Part shown: piece by piece, positions 16,327 through 24,838 of the stretch
Layout: each line of letters starts with the position of its first letter
Position numbering within the stretch: the first letter of the stretch is position 1
From: Anaerobutyricum hallii
GTDB taxonomy: Bacteria; Bacillota; Clostridia; Lachnospirales; Lachnospiraceae
Assembly: GCF_900209925.1 (NCBI RefSeq)
Contig: NZ_LT907978.1
Location: forward strand, 3,133,001 to 3,197,000
Direction: 5' to 3'
Length of the DNA stretch: 64,000 nucleotides
Notes under the pieces: model-generated
Told to the model about the DNA's origin: nothing
Seen by the model: the letters and a program-made list of their open reading frames with translations, nothing else
Database searches by the model: none
Translations under genes and position numbers: made by a program

Positions 16327-17682
16327 CTACAGGAGAATCTTTGCGATCAGATTATCTCCAAAATCAATCTCTAAGCCCGTCCAGATCGGTACGCCCTTGC
16401 CCGGTGCAACTTCTCTGATGGAATTATCCGGAAACTTTGCCTTCCAGACATCATCTGACATATTTTTAATACCGAACAGCCCCTTCTTTAAACGATTCTC
16501 AATCACCATTCCTGTTACCGATTCAAAGTCATCACTATTCTTCGTCGTCAGACATTTATAGAGCTTTGCACCAAGATTCAACGGAAGTTCATAATCTTTT
16601 ACTCCCATTGTATAAATGGTACTTCCACAATTACGGCAACGCAGTGTATGCTCCCCTGTCTTTTCAAAAGAAGAAGAAAATGCCGTCTTTCCACAGCTAC
16701 AGTGAATAATATCAAGCTTTAACTGAATGAGCATCTGAATCCAGCTCTTTTCAATAATTCTGGCATTCGGTTCCTGAATTCCATACGTAAAGGATAATGT
16801 AAATGCCTCTCTGATAAAGTCAGGGTAAATCTTCCATAACTTGATCACGTTATCATGGACACCGTTCACCGGACGATTTGATGCATTGCTCGGATCATAA
16901 ATAAATACCGGATCTTTTCCGTAATGGATCAGATCATTCTCCTCTGTCATAACAACACACTGCAATACTTTGCTTCCTTCTAACGGGTCTCCGCGGAAAA
17001 ATAATTTAAATAAAACAACTGCCAATGAGTATCTGTCTGTCAGCACATCTGGCTTTGCAATACCGCGCACAACTTCCGGTGCCATAAAACCAGGCATCCC
17101 TCCGATTCCAAAGTTATCTCCATCTGCTGCTACGTTATCACAGTCACAAACTAAAACATCCCCTGTTTTCGTATCAATAAAAAATCCGCCATCGTTTAAA
17201 TCCTGGTAACTCTTACCCGCAAGGTGCAGTGCCCGGAATGCCTTAACAATGTTGATCGCTGCTGTGAGCATCACATCAAGAGAAGCAAACTTCACCTTGA
17301 TCTTTCTTGCCGGCTGTCCTTTTACACGAGGCTTTTCCCAGCGATATCCATTATAAATATCTGTAAAAGACTCATAGCCTGATGGTGCAAGACGCATCAG
17401 GTAACCAAAAGCTCCGTTCTTCTTCGTTTCTGTCAGAAATAACGGCCAGATAAACTGCTTTCCGCCTTCCGGCGCACCATCTTCAATGTTCTTACGAAGA
17501 TTATTACGAAATGCTTCCGGGTTCTTTATCCGACTGATAAAATACCATTTAAGCGCATATTCTCTGCCATTATAACGCACAAGATAAACAATACCCTGCC
17601 CGCCTCGTCCAAGTTCTCTTGAGACAACGGCCTCGCCGCCTGCCTCTATTGGAATTCTCTCTCCAATCTTTAACTCTCTCAT
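16327..17682 (-). CDS. TerY-P-type protein kinase with zinc ribbon
   Basis: 451 residues. Protein kinase domain (about 15-300): glycine loop GRGGQGIVY (25-33), ATP lysine K45 (ALKWY), atypical catalytic loop SYQDLNDGGFFID with Asp161, metal site VCDCDNVA in place of DFG, and GFMAPEVVRG (198-207). This is the divergent catalytic pattern of TerY-P kinases. A zinc ribbon follows (CSCG...CRNCG, about 330-358), then a C-terminal domain (TGMVIENRLKKGLFGIKN). It is encoded between a vWA gene and a pseudokinase and should phosphorylate module partners. Cytosolic; no membrane helix. Confidence 0.87.
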   Translation of the reverse strand: MRELKIGERIPIEAGGEAVVSRELGRGGQGIVYLVRYNGREYALKWYFISRIKNPEAFRNNLRKNIEDGAPEGGKQFIWPLFLTETKKNGAFGYLMRLAPSGYESFTDIYNGYRWEKPRVKGQPARKIKVKFASLDVMLTAAINIVKAFRALHLAGKSYQDLNDGGFFIDTKTGDVLVCDCDNVAADGDNFGIGGMPGFMAPEVVRGIAKPDVLTDRYSLAVVLFKLFFRGDPLEGSKVLQCVVMTEENDLIHYGKDPVFIYDPSNASNRPVNGVHDNVIKLWKIYPDFIREAFTLSFTYGIQEPNARIIEKSWIQMLIQLKLDIIHCSCGKTAFSSSFEKTGEHTLRCRNCGSTIYTMGVKDYELPLNLGAKLYKCLTTKNSDDFESVTGMVIENRLKKGLFGIKNMSDDVWKAKFPDNSIREVAPGKGVPIWTGLEIDFGDNLIAKILL

Positions 17683-17689
17683 CTATGTT

Positions 17690-18574
17690 CTACCATCCTT
17701 CATCGTAATTCACAGCACCAAGATCCACTGCTTCACCAAGAATATCCTTTGCTCCTGTACGAATCTCTTCCACAAGAACCTGCTGCTTCGCCTGTGCCAC
17801 AGCCTCTTCTGCTGGCTGTCTTCCATTCGAATCAACTAAAGCAAGACTGCGGCTTCCAATCTGAGAAGAAGTGACTGCTAAAAGCTTAATCAATTCCCTA
17901 AGCTGATCTGCATTCTTTGCCTGAACAGCAAGCTCATCGTTCCCGGTAAATGCACGAAGTACATCCATATTTACCTTAGAACCGATACCAAGCGCAATCT
18001 TTAACCCATGCTGAAACCATTTATTCTGTTTTAATGTATCAAGCCCTTTCTTCCAGTCATCATTCGGAGAACCGTCGGATAACAAGAATATAACCGGCGC
18101 AAAAGAAAGGGAAGGAGAACTTAAAAATGTACTGCGTGAAAGCTTCTTAGAAAGCTCCAAAAATGCATCTCCCATAAATGTAAGACCGTCTGCTTCCAGA
18201 CGATTCCAGTACTGATATTCCTCAATCTTCACCGGTTCTGATGTCACCCACTCTACATCTGTAGAAAACTTCATGATCGCGATCTTCACATCTGTAGAAG
18301 CCTCACCAACACCAATCAATGAAGGCAATAATTCCTCCATCGTACTGTTCAAAGAACCAATCTTCGTTCCTTTCATACTGCCGGACACGTCAATCATAAA
18401 AAAGATCGTCATACTCTTCTTCGCCGGTTCCATCGTATCAAGGAAATCCTCCTCAGCCGCATCTGCCACTTCTGATACTTCCGGTGTGTCAAGAACAAGA
18501 CTTCTGCTCATTCGATTCTTTTTCAAAAGAATCTCATCATCATCCACTTCATTTAAATCAAGCCACTTTGGCAT
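17690..18574 (-). CDS. vWA-domain protein, TerY-like (copy 2)
   Basis: 294 residues and first gene of the operon, with SD AAAGGGGG 7 nt before the ATG. The vWA domain (about 50-240) has the MIDAS DVSGS in IFFMIDVSGSMKG, plus DGLTFMGDAFLEL and LLSDGSPNDD. It is a close paralogue of copy 1 downstream (shared EPAKKSM, APVIFLL/M-DG, NKWFQHGLKIALGIGS). The N-terminus adds about 20 residues absent from copy 1. Two vWA genes bracketing two kinase genes suggest tandem duplication of a vWA-kinase pair with later divergence. Confidence 0.87.
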   Translation of the reverse strand: MPKWLDLNEVDDDEILLKKNRMSRSLVLDTPEVSEVADAAEEDFLDTMEPAKKSMTIFFMIDVSGSMKGTKIGSLNSTMEELLPSLIGVGEASTDVKIAIMKFSTDVEWVTSEPVKIEEYQYWNRLEADGLTFMGDAFLELSKKLSRSTFLSSPSLSFAPVIFLLSDGSPNDDWKKGLDTLKQNKWFQHGLKIALGIGSKVNMDVLRAFTGNDELAVQAKNADQLRELIKLLAVTSSQIGSRSLALVDSNGRQPAEEAVAQAKQQVLVEEIRTGAKDILGEAVDLGAVNYDEGW

Positions 18575-18757
18575 AAAAGTACCCCCTTTGGAATTATCTT
18601 TTCACGTGCTATGACAAGACCAGCATTTCTCTTCCGGTCTTTAACGCCATCCTGTCACCATTATATAACAATTTACCTATTTTACAAACTGCTTTATCTA
18701 GTTCTTTGAGATAAATTCTTGCACGAAAATTTGTAAGGTTGAAGAAATAAACAGACG

Positions 18758-18872
18758 AACCCACATCTCCTGTAATCTATAAAAATGCTTCATTTCACTG
18801 CGTCCAAGCTGCTCATCCGCAACTTGAACTTGCTCTAAGGCGCATTTTTATAGATTACAGGAGATGTGGGTT
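18758..18872. repeat. Palindromic repeat family B, copy 3
   Basis: Arms AACCCACATCTCCTGTAATC... and the mirror image ending GAGATGTGGGTT surround the family B core (ATGCTTCATTTCACTGCGTC ... TTGCTCTAAGGCGC). Borders are CAGACG on the left and CTGTGTATTTC on the right. It lies between the divergent ends of the TerY-P operon (its 5' side) and asnS (its 3' side). The rest of the 507-bp gap shows no gene. Confidence 0.9.
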
Positions 18873-19081
18873 CTGTGTATTTCAATCCTACAAATCAATT
18901 CAATATAATAACAGTTTGCGTGTCAATCCTTAATATTTCATTTCATGGAAAGCTATACTCTTATGAATGATATCCAAATCCTACAACATGAATTCTGATT
19001 TTGCTTCTCCAGCCAAAGCACAGCCATCTGGAAATAAAAGAATCTATATTTCCAGATGGCGTCTACTTTACCTGCGGCAAA

Positions 19082-20464
19082 TTACAATTCGCAATTATTC
19101 ACTGTTCTTGGGAATGGTATCGCATCTCTGATATTAGAAATTCCGGTCAGATACATAACACATCTTTCAAATCCAAGTCCGAATCCAGAATGATGTGTGG
19201 AGCCATACTTACGAAGATCTAAGTAGAACTGATAGTTCTCTTCATCTAATCCAACTTCTTCCATACGTTTTCTAAGCAGATCATAATCATCTTCTCTCTG
19301 GCTTCCTCCAATGATTTCTCCAATACCCGGTACAAGACAATCCATTGCCGCTACCGTCTTGCCATCCTGATTCAGCTTCATATAAAATGCCTTGATCTCC
19401 TTTGGATAATCAGTCACAAATACAGGACGTTTAAACACCTCTTCTGTAAGGTATCTCTCATGTTCTGTCTGAAGATCGGTTCCCCATGATACTTTATATT
19501 CAAATTCATCGTTATGTTTCTCAAGAATCTCTACAGCCTCTGTATAGGTTACATGTCCAAATTCTGCGTTCAGCACATGATTCAGTCTGTCTTTTAATCC
19601 TTTATCAACAAACTGGTTCAGGAAATCCATCTCTTCCGGAGCATTCTCCATAACATAGGAAATAACATATTTAAGCATGGATTCCGCTACTTCCATATCA
19701 TCTTTTAAATCTGCAAATGCCATTTCCGGCTCAATCATCCAGAATTCTGCCGCATGACGGGCAGTATTAGAATTCTCTGCACGAAATGTAGGTCCAAAAG
19801 TATACGTATTGCGGAATGCCTGTGCAAATGTTTCTGCATTAAGCTGTCCACTTACTGTCAGATTCGTTGGCTTGCCAAAAAAGTCCTGTGTAAAATCAAC
19901 CTTGTCTTCTTTATCCTTTGGAATATTATTCAGGTCAAGTGTTGTCACCTGGAACATCTCTCCTGCACCCTCACAGTCACTTGCTGTTATAAGTGGTGTA
20001 TGCACATAAACAAAGCCTCTCTCCTGGAAAAACTGGTGAATCGCATAAGCCGCCATAGAACGGATGCGAAATACTGCCTGAAACGTATTCGTTCTTGGAC
20101 GAAGATGAGAAATTGTTCTTAAATATTCTAAGCTGTGACGCTTTTTCTGAAGTGGATAATCTGGTGCAGAAGCGCCTTCTAAAGTAACAGATGTTGCCTG
20201 AATCTCAAACGGCTGCTTTGCCTGTGGCGTAGGAACAAGAATTCCTTCTACGATCACTGCAGCTCCCACATTCATTTTAGAAATTTCCTGGAAGTTGGCA
20301 AGTTTTTCTTCATATACAACCTGAATCGGCTTGAAAAACGTTCCATCATGAAGTACTAAAAATCCAAAATGTTTTGAACCACGAATGCTTCGAATCCATC
20401 CGCCAAGCTTCACCTCTTTATTTAAAAATTGTTCACTGTTCTTATAAATCTCTCGAATTGTCAT
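19082..20464 (-). CDS. asnS: Asparaginyl-tRNA synthetase
   Basis: Class IIb aminoacyl-tRNA synthetase, 460 residues, charging tRNA-Asn with asparagine in the cytoplasm. The N-terminal OB-fold anticodon-binding domain (about 1-110; [25 protein letters not shown]) is followed by the catalytic domain with motif 2 [25 protein letters not shown] and motif 3 [45 protein letters not shown] is typical of AsnS rather than AspS. SD AAAGGA precedes the ATG. No T-box leader is visible upstream. Confidence 0.97.
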   Translation of the reverse strand: MTIREIYKNSEQFLNKEVKLGGWIRSIRGSKHFGFLVLHDGTFFKPIQVVYEEKLANFQEISKMNVGAAVIVEGILVPTPQAKQPFEIQATSVTLEGASAPDYPLQKKRHSLEYLRTISHLRPRTNTFQAVFRIRSMAAYAIHQFFQERGFVYVHTPLITASDCEGAGEMFQVTTLDLNNIPKDKEDKVDFTQDFFGKPTNLTVSGQLNAETFAQAFRNTYTFGPTFRAENSNTARHAAEFWMIEPEMAFADLKDDMEVAESMLKYVISYVMENAPEEMDFLNQFVDKGLKDRLNHVLNAEFGHVTYTEAVEILEKHNDEFEYKVSWGTDLQTEHERYLTEEVFKRPVFVTDYPKEIKAFYMKLNQDGKTVAAMDCLVPGIGEIIGGSQREDDYDLLRKRMEEVGLDEENYQFYLDLRKYGSTHHSGFGLGFERCVMYLTGISNIRDAIPFPRTVNNCEL

Positions 20465-20605
20465 AATGTAGCAATCCTTTCTTATAATTATTTTTAATTA
20501 TTTTTAGATATGTATTCTAATTACTTTTAATTAGAAAATCCCGTTTCTATTTTATCGCAAACCTCGCTGAATTGCTACTGTTTTTTGACTCTGTTTTCAT
20601 CATTT

Positions 20606-21589
20606 TTATATCCATCTTTTTACTTTGTATATGTTACAGGACTGATTGGTTAATGTATTAGATATATACATGATATAAATGCTTCTGCCATAGACAACTT
20701 TTATCCCTTCCGGTTCTCTGTAGGAAAGCCTTTTTGCCCCGCGAATCACTACTCTTCTGCTGGATCCTGAATCAAAATCATATCTTCGAATTCTTGTCGG
20801 ATGATATACTGCGGAACAGTTATATTCCCGATTATATGCTTTCAAAAAAGACCTTCTTGGACTTCCGTCTATTGTATAAACAGAACTTCCATACAGATCA
20901 AATCCCTGAAAATCCCCATAAGTAGCATCAAGACTAAATCTCTTTACAGGACCTCTCGGATTAATAAACTTCCCGTCAATCAGATTGTAAATCTGAAAAT
21001 ACTGTCTGTTATTATATGTATAACGTACCGCCATCTGCGTATTATCTTCATTAATTGCCGGATAAACATTTGTCATATACTTGCCAATTCTTATATCTGG
21101 AATCTTATATCGGATTGCTCCATGTTTTCGAAGTGTTGTGTTTTTCCGATACGGAAATCCTGAGATTGCTCTAGATACATCACTTCCCTTTTTACAATCA
21201 CTGCCTGTCCATAACCAGGTTCTTCCATTCACCGTAGAACAATCCAGATTCGTTGCATGTCCAAATCTTTTTAAATCCATATGATCTCTCGTATAGCGTC
21301 CCAGTCCTCTGTATTTCACTCTGGTGATCCGCAGATTTCCACTGTAAGGCTTTGTCATCTGTATATAATAATAATATTTCGAATCCATCGTAAACGACTG
21401 GACCCACCTTTTTGATGCAAGCTTTGTAACCTTTCGCACTACCTGAAGATCACTAGATGACGGTTCTCTTGGTGTCACATCCCGCTTTACTACCTTTGCC
21501 TCTGCTTTTACACAATGACTCTGAAATGCAGCACAAAAAGCAAATGCAAAAAACATCATCCACAGTATCTTTCTTTTTTTTGTTCTCAT
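20606..21589 (-). CDS. Secreted helveticin J-like beta-propeller protein
   Basis: 327 residues with a cleavable signal peptide (MRTKKRKILWMMFFAFAFCA, cleavage likely after VKAEA). The mature part has repeated beta-strand units with aromatic-rich motifs (YYYYIQMTKPYSGNLRITRVKY, ATNLDCSTVNGRTWLW, QGFDLYGSSVYTIDGSPRRS, YREPEGIKVVYGRSIYIMYI). This layout resembles helveticin J-family proteins, class III bacteriocin-like propellers. It is very basic and rich in Arg/Tyr. It has a good SD and is monocistronic. No immunity or transport gene is adjacent, so a bacteriocin role is not established; carbohydrate or wall binding is also possible. Confidence 0.65.
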   Translation of the reverse strand: MRTKKRKILWMMFFAFAFCAAFQSHCVKAEAKVVKRDVTPREPSSSDLQVVRKVTKLASKRWVQSFTMDSKYYYYIQMTKPYSGNLRITRVKYRGLGRYTRDHMDLKRFGHATNLDCSTVNGRTWLWTGSDCKKGSDVSRAISGFPYRKNTTLRKHGAIRYKIPDIRIGKYMTNVYPAINEDNTQMAVRYTYNNRQYFQIYNLIDGKFINPRGPVKRFSLDATYGDFQGFDLYGSSVYTIDGSPRRSFLKAYNREYNCSAVYHPTRIRRYDFDSGSSRRVVIRGAKRLSYREPEGIKVVYGRSIYIMYISNTLTNQSCNIYKVKRWI

Positions 21590-21773
21590 AAGTCTTTCCT
21601 TTCTTTTAATTTATTATTCAAAAATACCTCGTCATTCCTACTGCAAGATGCGCGTCATGCAACGCAGTAGCATACTGGTCATTTTTAACTTTTTACATAG
21701 TTAAACTGTAATTTTTTTATAAAATGTAGTATAGTATAATTACTATATATATGTAGCAAAGAGGAGGTATACT

Positions 21774-22739
21774 ATGAAAAAAACGGACGAACAGGAAAGG
21801 AATATAGCCTCCCGGCTGTATAACCTCGATAAAAAAGTTTATGAAACGACCGGCAGTACTTTAGGTCGTGTTTTTCCTTCCAGTCCATCGTTCGCTTTAG
21901 AGAAAATCATTGATTCCCTTAAGATTAACCGGGAATATTTTCTTAAAAACGAAATGACCCTGATCGCCAATATGATCGGTACAATCAAAGATGAAGAGAA
22001 ATCTGCCCCACTCAAACAGGAATATGACGAATTAGAGAAGGATATTCTCGCCTATAACCCTGCTATTATTTTACCACACAGTATCGATAATAACGATGCT
22101 GTTGCCTCCCGTCGTTTTTCTTCTGATAATAATCTTATCATATGTATCAGCAGACAGTTCGGTACTGGAGGCCACACCATCGGGTTTGAACTTGCTCAAC
22201 GTCTTGGCATCGCTTACTACGATAAAGAGATTATACACTTAGCTTGTGACCGAATGGGGTTAAATTCAAAAGAAATTGTAGATTATGGCATTGATAGTTC
22301 TGGAAGCAGCCGCGGAATACTGAGTAATCTTGGAAAAGCTTCTAAAAAGTTCTTCTCCATACAGTCTGATATGCTCTTTTTCACCCAAAGTAATCTTATC
22401 TGCGAAATGGCCGCACAGGAAAGCTGTATTATCATGGGACGATGTGCTGATGTCGTTCTCACCAATAATAACATCCCTCATCTTTCCATTTTCTTATCTG
22501 CCCCATTTAAAGAAAGAGTAAAATACGAAATGGGTATTGCTGCCTGCGACTATAAAACTGCTTCTGCTAAAGTAAAAACAATGGATCAGGAACGAAAGAA
22601 TTATTATCAGTATTACACAGGCCGTCAGTGGGGATACGCCGGCAATTATGATCTATGTGTAAATACATTCTTTTACGGACACGATGAGACAATTCAGGTG
22701 CTTTACGATATGGCCGAACTATCCTGCAAGAAAAATTAA
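21774..22739 (+). CDS. Cytidylate-kinase-like protein
   Basis: 321 residues. The C-terminal two-thirds (about 115-320) is a nucleoside-monophosphate-kinase-like P-loop domain of the cytidylate kinase-like family: ICISRQFGTGGHTIGFELAQRLGI replaces a canonical GxxGxGKS loop, followed by YYDKEIIHLA, the GRCADVVL segment and the lid-like region KVKTMDQERKNYYQYYTGRQWG. The N-terminal 115 residues are an alpha-helical extension without a match I recognise. SD AGAGGAGG lies 6 nt before the ATG and a TATAAT -10 is near 21734. It is probably co-transcribed with the small gene 12 bp downstream. True substrate unknown. Confidence 0.8.
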   Translation: MKKTDEQERNIASRLYNLDKKVYETTGSTLGRVFPSSPSFALEKIIDSLKINREYFLKNEMTLIANMIGTIKDEEKSAPLKQEYDELEKDILAYNPAIILPHSIDNNDAVASRRFSSDNNLIICISRQFGTGGHTIGFELAQRLGIAYYDKEIIHLACDRMGLNSKEIVDYGIDSSGSSRGILSNLGKASKKFFSIQSDMLFFTQSNLICEMAAQESCIIMGRCADVVLTNNNIPHLSIFLSAPFKERVKYEMGIAACDYKTASAKVKTMDQERKNYYQYYTGRQWGYAGNYDLCVNTFFYGHDETIQVLYDMAELSCKKN

Positions 22740-22751
22740 TTGGAGGACACT

Positions 22752-23108
22752 ATGAAATTTCACAGAGTTTTACTATTTACTTCTATCCAGATGGATATCA
22801 CACCGATAGGCGATGATCTCCACGTACTTCTTACCTGTGGTGGTGAAAACCGCCTTGGATGTACCGCATTTTCCACACCGCTTCCAGACACCGACCCTGT
22901 CGAATGCGAAACATCTGTCATTACAGATGTAGAGAATCCAGAAGATCTCTTCTGCCCATACATTGCAGAAAACCTCTGCAAAAAGACCGGTCAACGCGTG
23001 CTATGTACCGGCGGCATCTTTGTCGAGGAACCAGATGCGCATCAGATCGATAAACTTTATGAAAATATCGATGAAATGATAATGGACTGGGTACATTTTT
23101 TAGATTAA
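22752..23108 (+). CDS. Small conserved protein, possibly LpdD-like
   Basis: 118 residues, with the ATG 5 nt after GGAGG; an in-frame TTG just upstream is less likely. The pattern of a short beta-rich protein with LTCGGENRLGCTAFS (about 29-43) and VLCTGGIFVEEPDAHQIDKLYENIDEMI (about 79-106) recalls the LpdD-like prenylated-flavin chaperone domain (glycine pairs, then a helix), but this is a weak, memory-based match. It follows the cytidylate-kinase-like gene by 12 bp, so the two are probably an operon. A family A palindrome starts 16 bp after the stop and probably terminates the transcript. Confidence 0.6.
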   Translation: MKFHRVLLFTSIQMDITPIGDDLHVLLTCGGENRLGCTAFSTPLPDTDPVECETSVITDVENPEDLFCPYIAENLCKKTGQRVLCTGGIFVEEPDAHQIDKLYENIDEMIMDWVHFLD

Positions 23109-23123
23109 TTTAAAGGAATAGAC

Positions 23124-23240
23124 GAAAAAAGAAATACTACCATATCCCATCTGCTCTGTAGTCGCTGTGTTTAAGATGCTCATCCGCATCTTAAGCCCGC
23201 TCCGAAGCCGCATCTGGGATATGGTAGTATTTCTTTTTTC
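23124..23240. repeat. Palindromic repeat family A, copy 3
   Basis: Arms GAAAAAAGAAATACTACCAT and ATGGTAGTATTTCTTTTTTC are exact complements. The core is the asymmetric version (CTGTAGTCGCTGTGTTTAAG on one side, CGCTCCGAAGCCGC on the other). It is bordered by ATAGAC and TGTGTTTTGGCTCCAGAAGG. It begins 16 bp after the upstream stop codon on the plus strand. Confidence 0.92.
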
Positions 23241-23264
23241 TGTGTTTTGGCTCCAGAAGGAGTG

Positions 23265-23340
23265 AATGCCGGACAGGCATTTTCTACGCAGTGATATCTT
23301 TACAGTTGCTATGGTCTATTCTTTTTATTTTCGTCTGTCC
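23265..23340. repeat. Half copy of palindromic family C
   Basis: This contains only the core's second half and right arm (AATGCCGGACAGGCATTTTC ... GCTATGGTCTATTC ... TTTTCGTCTGTCC), essentially identical to the right half of the copy at 23529-23645. It is fused directly to the right border of the preceding family A copy, which suggests recombination between palindromes. The following 120 bp (23345-23464) shows no gene or repeat. Confidence 0.8.
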
Positions 23341-23464
23341 TCTCCTAAATAAATAATAATATATTCATCATGTACAGCAATAGCTTGCAGTATCTCTTAT
23401 CAGCAGTGAAACTTGAAAAAAGATTCAGCATAATGAAAATGGCATCAGAATAAACCACAATCTT

Positions 23465-23520
23465 CTGACCTCTCCCCCTTATCCTCCCTAAATACTATTG
23501 CATTCATTCCTTCTGGAGCC
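23465..23520. repeat. Half copy of palindromic spacer family J
   Basis: CTGACCTCTCCCCCTTATCC ... CTATTGCATTCATTCCTTCTGGAGCC matches one arm of the complete family J palindrome at 50323-50490 and, inverted, the sequences after the family A copies at 43.35 and 50.32 kb. It forms the left border of the next family C palindrome. Confidence 0.7.
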
Positions 23521-23528
23521 AACAAACA

Positions 23529-23645
23529 GAAAATAAAAAGAATAGACCATAGCAACTGTAATGTGAGAGCAAGTAAAAATGCCGGACAGGCATTTTCTAC
23601 GCAGCGATATCTTTACAGTTGCTATGGTCTATTCTTTTTATTTTC
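23529..23645. repeat. Palindromic repeat family C, copy 4 (reverse), overlapping a gene end
   Basis: Arms GAAAATAAAAAGAATAGACC... and GGTCTATTCTTTTTATTTTC frame the family C core in reverse orientation (AAAAATGCCGGACAGGCATTTT, GCAGCGATATC). The right arm overlaps the stop codon of the phosphoesterase gene, and its border CGTCTGTCCCCTCCTAATGA encodes that protein's last residues. Confidence 0.92.
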
Positions 23646-24261
23646 GTCTGTCCCCTCCTAATGAATAGTAATCAATCCATTCATCTAAGGTTCGTGGTAT
23701 ATAGTCTGAATACATGCAAAAACAGTTGAACATATTACAGGGAATCGGCATAGGTTCTTCATCGTATTTCCCCTGTTTTTTTGTCTGTCTTGTAATCTGG
23801 CAGAACTGCCGCACAAGCTGTTCATCGAGTGTATCATGTACGTGACCGTAGAGCATGTAGGTGAGTGGTTCGCCTTTTTTATTTCTGCGATACTGTCCGT
23901 TGTAACAGAAAATTGGGTAATGGGATAAGACTACTTTTCGGCGGTTATCATGCATCTCCGCATAAGGTTTTATCCAGACAAAGCGTTCTTTATTGAACTC
24001 GCTTTCTTTTAAATATCTGTCATGATTTCCTTTTATCATATAAAGTCTGCCGTTAAGCTGATTTAAAATCTCATTTGTCTGCTCTGCTTTTCCTACGGAA
24101 AAATCGCCAAGAATCACCACCTCATCTCTGGTTCGCACTCTACTGTTCCACTGTTTTATCATATAAGCATTCATTTGTGCTGCATCCTTAAATCCACGAC
24201 AGTCCATTTGTGTATTTAGACTTTCGTGAAAAAAATGCAGATCTGAAATATAATATCGCAT
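23638..24261 (-). CDS. Calcineurin-like metallophosphoesterase
   Basis: 207 residues with the dinuclear-metal phosphoesterase motifs in order: SDLHFFHES (7-15; D-x-H), VILGDFSVGK (GD), IKGNHDRYL (GNHD), VVLSHYPIF (H) and LYGHVHD (GHxH). Substrate unknown; relatives hydrolyse nucleotides or phosphodiesters. SD GAGGAG precedes the ATG. The last residues (SLGGDRRK) and the stop lie within the border and arm of a family C palindrome: the same border occurs non-coding at 23.33 and 50.63 kb, so the repeat seems to have replaced the original 3' end. Otherwise intact. Confidence 0.88.
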   Translation of the reverse strand: MRYYISDLHFFHESLNTQMDCRGFKDAAQMNAYMIKQWNSRVRTRDEVVILGDFSVGKAEQTNEILNQLNGRLYMIKGNHDRYLKESEFNKERFVWIKPYAEMHDNRRKVVLSHYPIFCYNGQYRRNKKGEPLTYMLYGHVHDTLDEQLVRQFCQITRQTKKQGKYDEEPMPIPCNMFNCFCMYSDYIPRTLDEWIDYYSLGGDRRK

Positions 24262-24334
24262 ACTCTTCTTACTCCTCTCTAAAAAGTTCTGTCTAATTTA
24301 ATTCATAAATAAAATCCTTTCGTTTGCCATAGGC

Positions 24335-24735
24335 GGAAACCCACTACCTTTAGGTGGTGGGAGGAGCCTTGTTAACTGTTACCTAATATGCTACAATAGC
24401 CGTAGCAGTTCTTAAAGAGAAAACCGTTAGATGTGCTGCTCATTAAAGACACTCTTTTGTACATTGACAAGATATGAGGTTGCAATACGAAATTCGTGTA
24501 TTGCGTAAAATCTTAACCGTAAAAGATTTTTTTACTGTATAGCATGGGAAGTTTAGTACCTGATACAGTTACAGATGAGCATGTCTTGTCTGTAAAGGGT
24601 GCTGTCAGCCACCCTATGATGTAACGCCACTTTAGATAGCAATATCTATCGGGGATTAAAGGTCGGAGGTGTAAGCCGTTAGTACGACTGGGCAGTTACA
24701 AGCCCATGACCTTTAGGTCGTGGGTAGTTGACTAG
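24335..24735 (+). ncRNA. Solitary IS200/IS605-type end with possible omega-RNA-like region, no transposase gene
   Basis: A 400-bp non-coding unit bounded by two hairpins of the kind found at IS200/IS605-family ends: CCCACTACCTTTAGGTGGTGGG at 24340-24361 and GCCCATGACCTTTAGGTCGTGGG at 24702-24724, followed by TAGTTGAC. The sequence before the right hairpin (GTAAGCCGTTAGTACGACTG, GGGCAGTTACAAGCCC) can form nested stems, as in guide-RNA regions linked to TnpB/IscB. No TnpA, TnpB or IscB frame is present. It is a relic, a non-autonomous element or a stand-alone RNA. Confidence 0.5.
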
Positions 24736-24838
24736 GTGAATGGGCATGCCGACAAGCTCTGGTTTTAAATGAATAAAATCTGACTCGTTTACAAATATGA
24801 TTTATAATTTTAACCCCGCTAAAGCAAGCTCCCGAAGC

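Noticed and set aside
20465-20605. T-box leader of asnS
   Set aside because: No AGGGTGGNACCGCG motif or long structured leader upstream of asnS.
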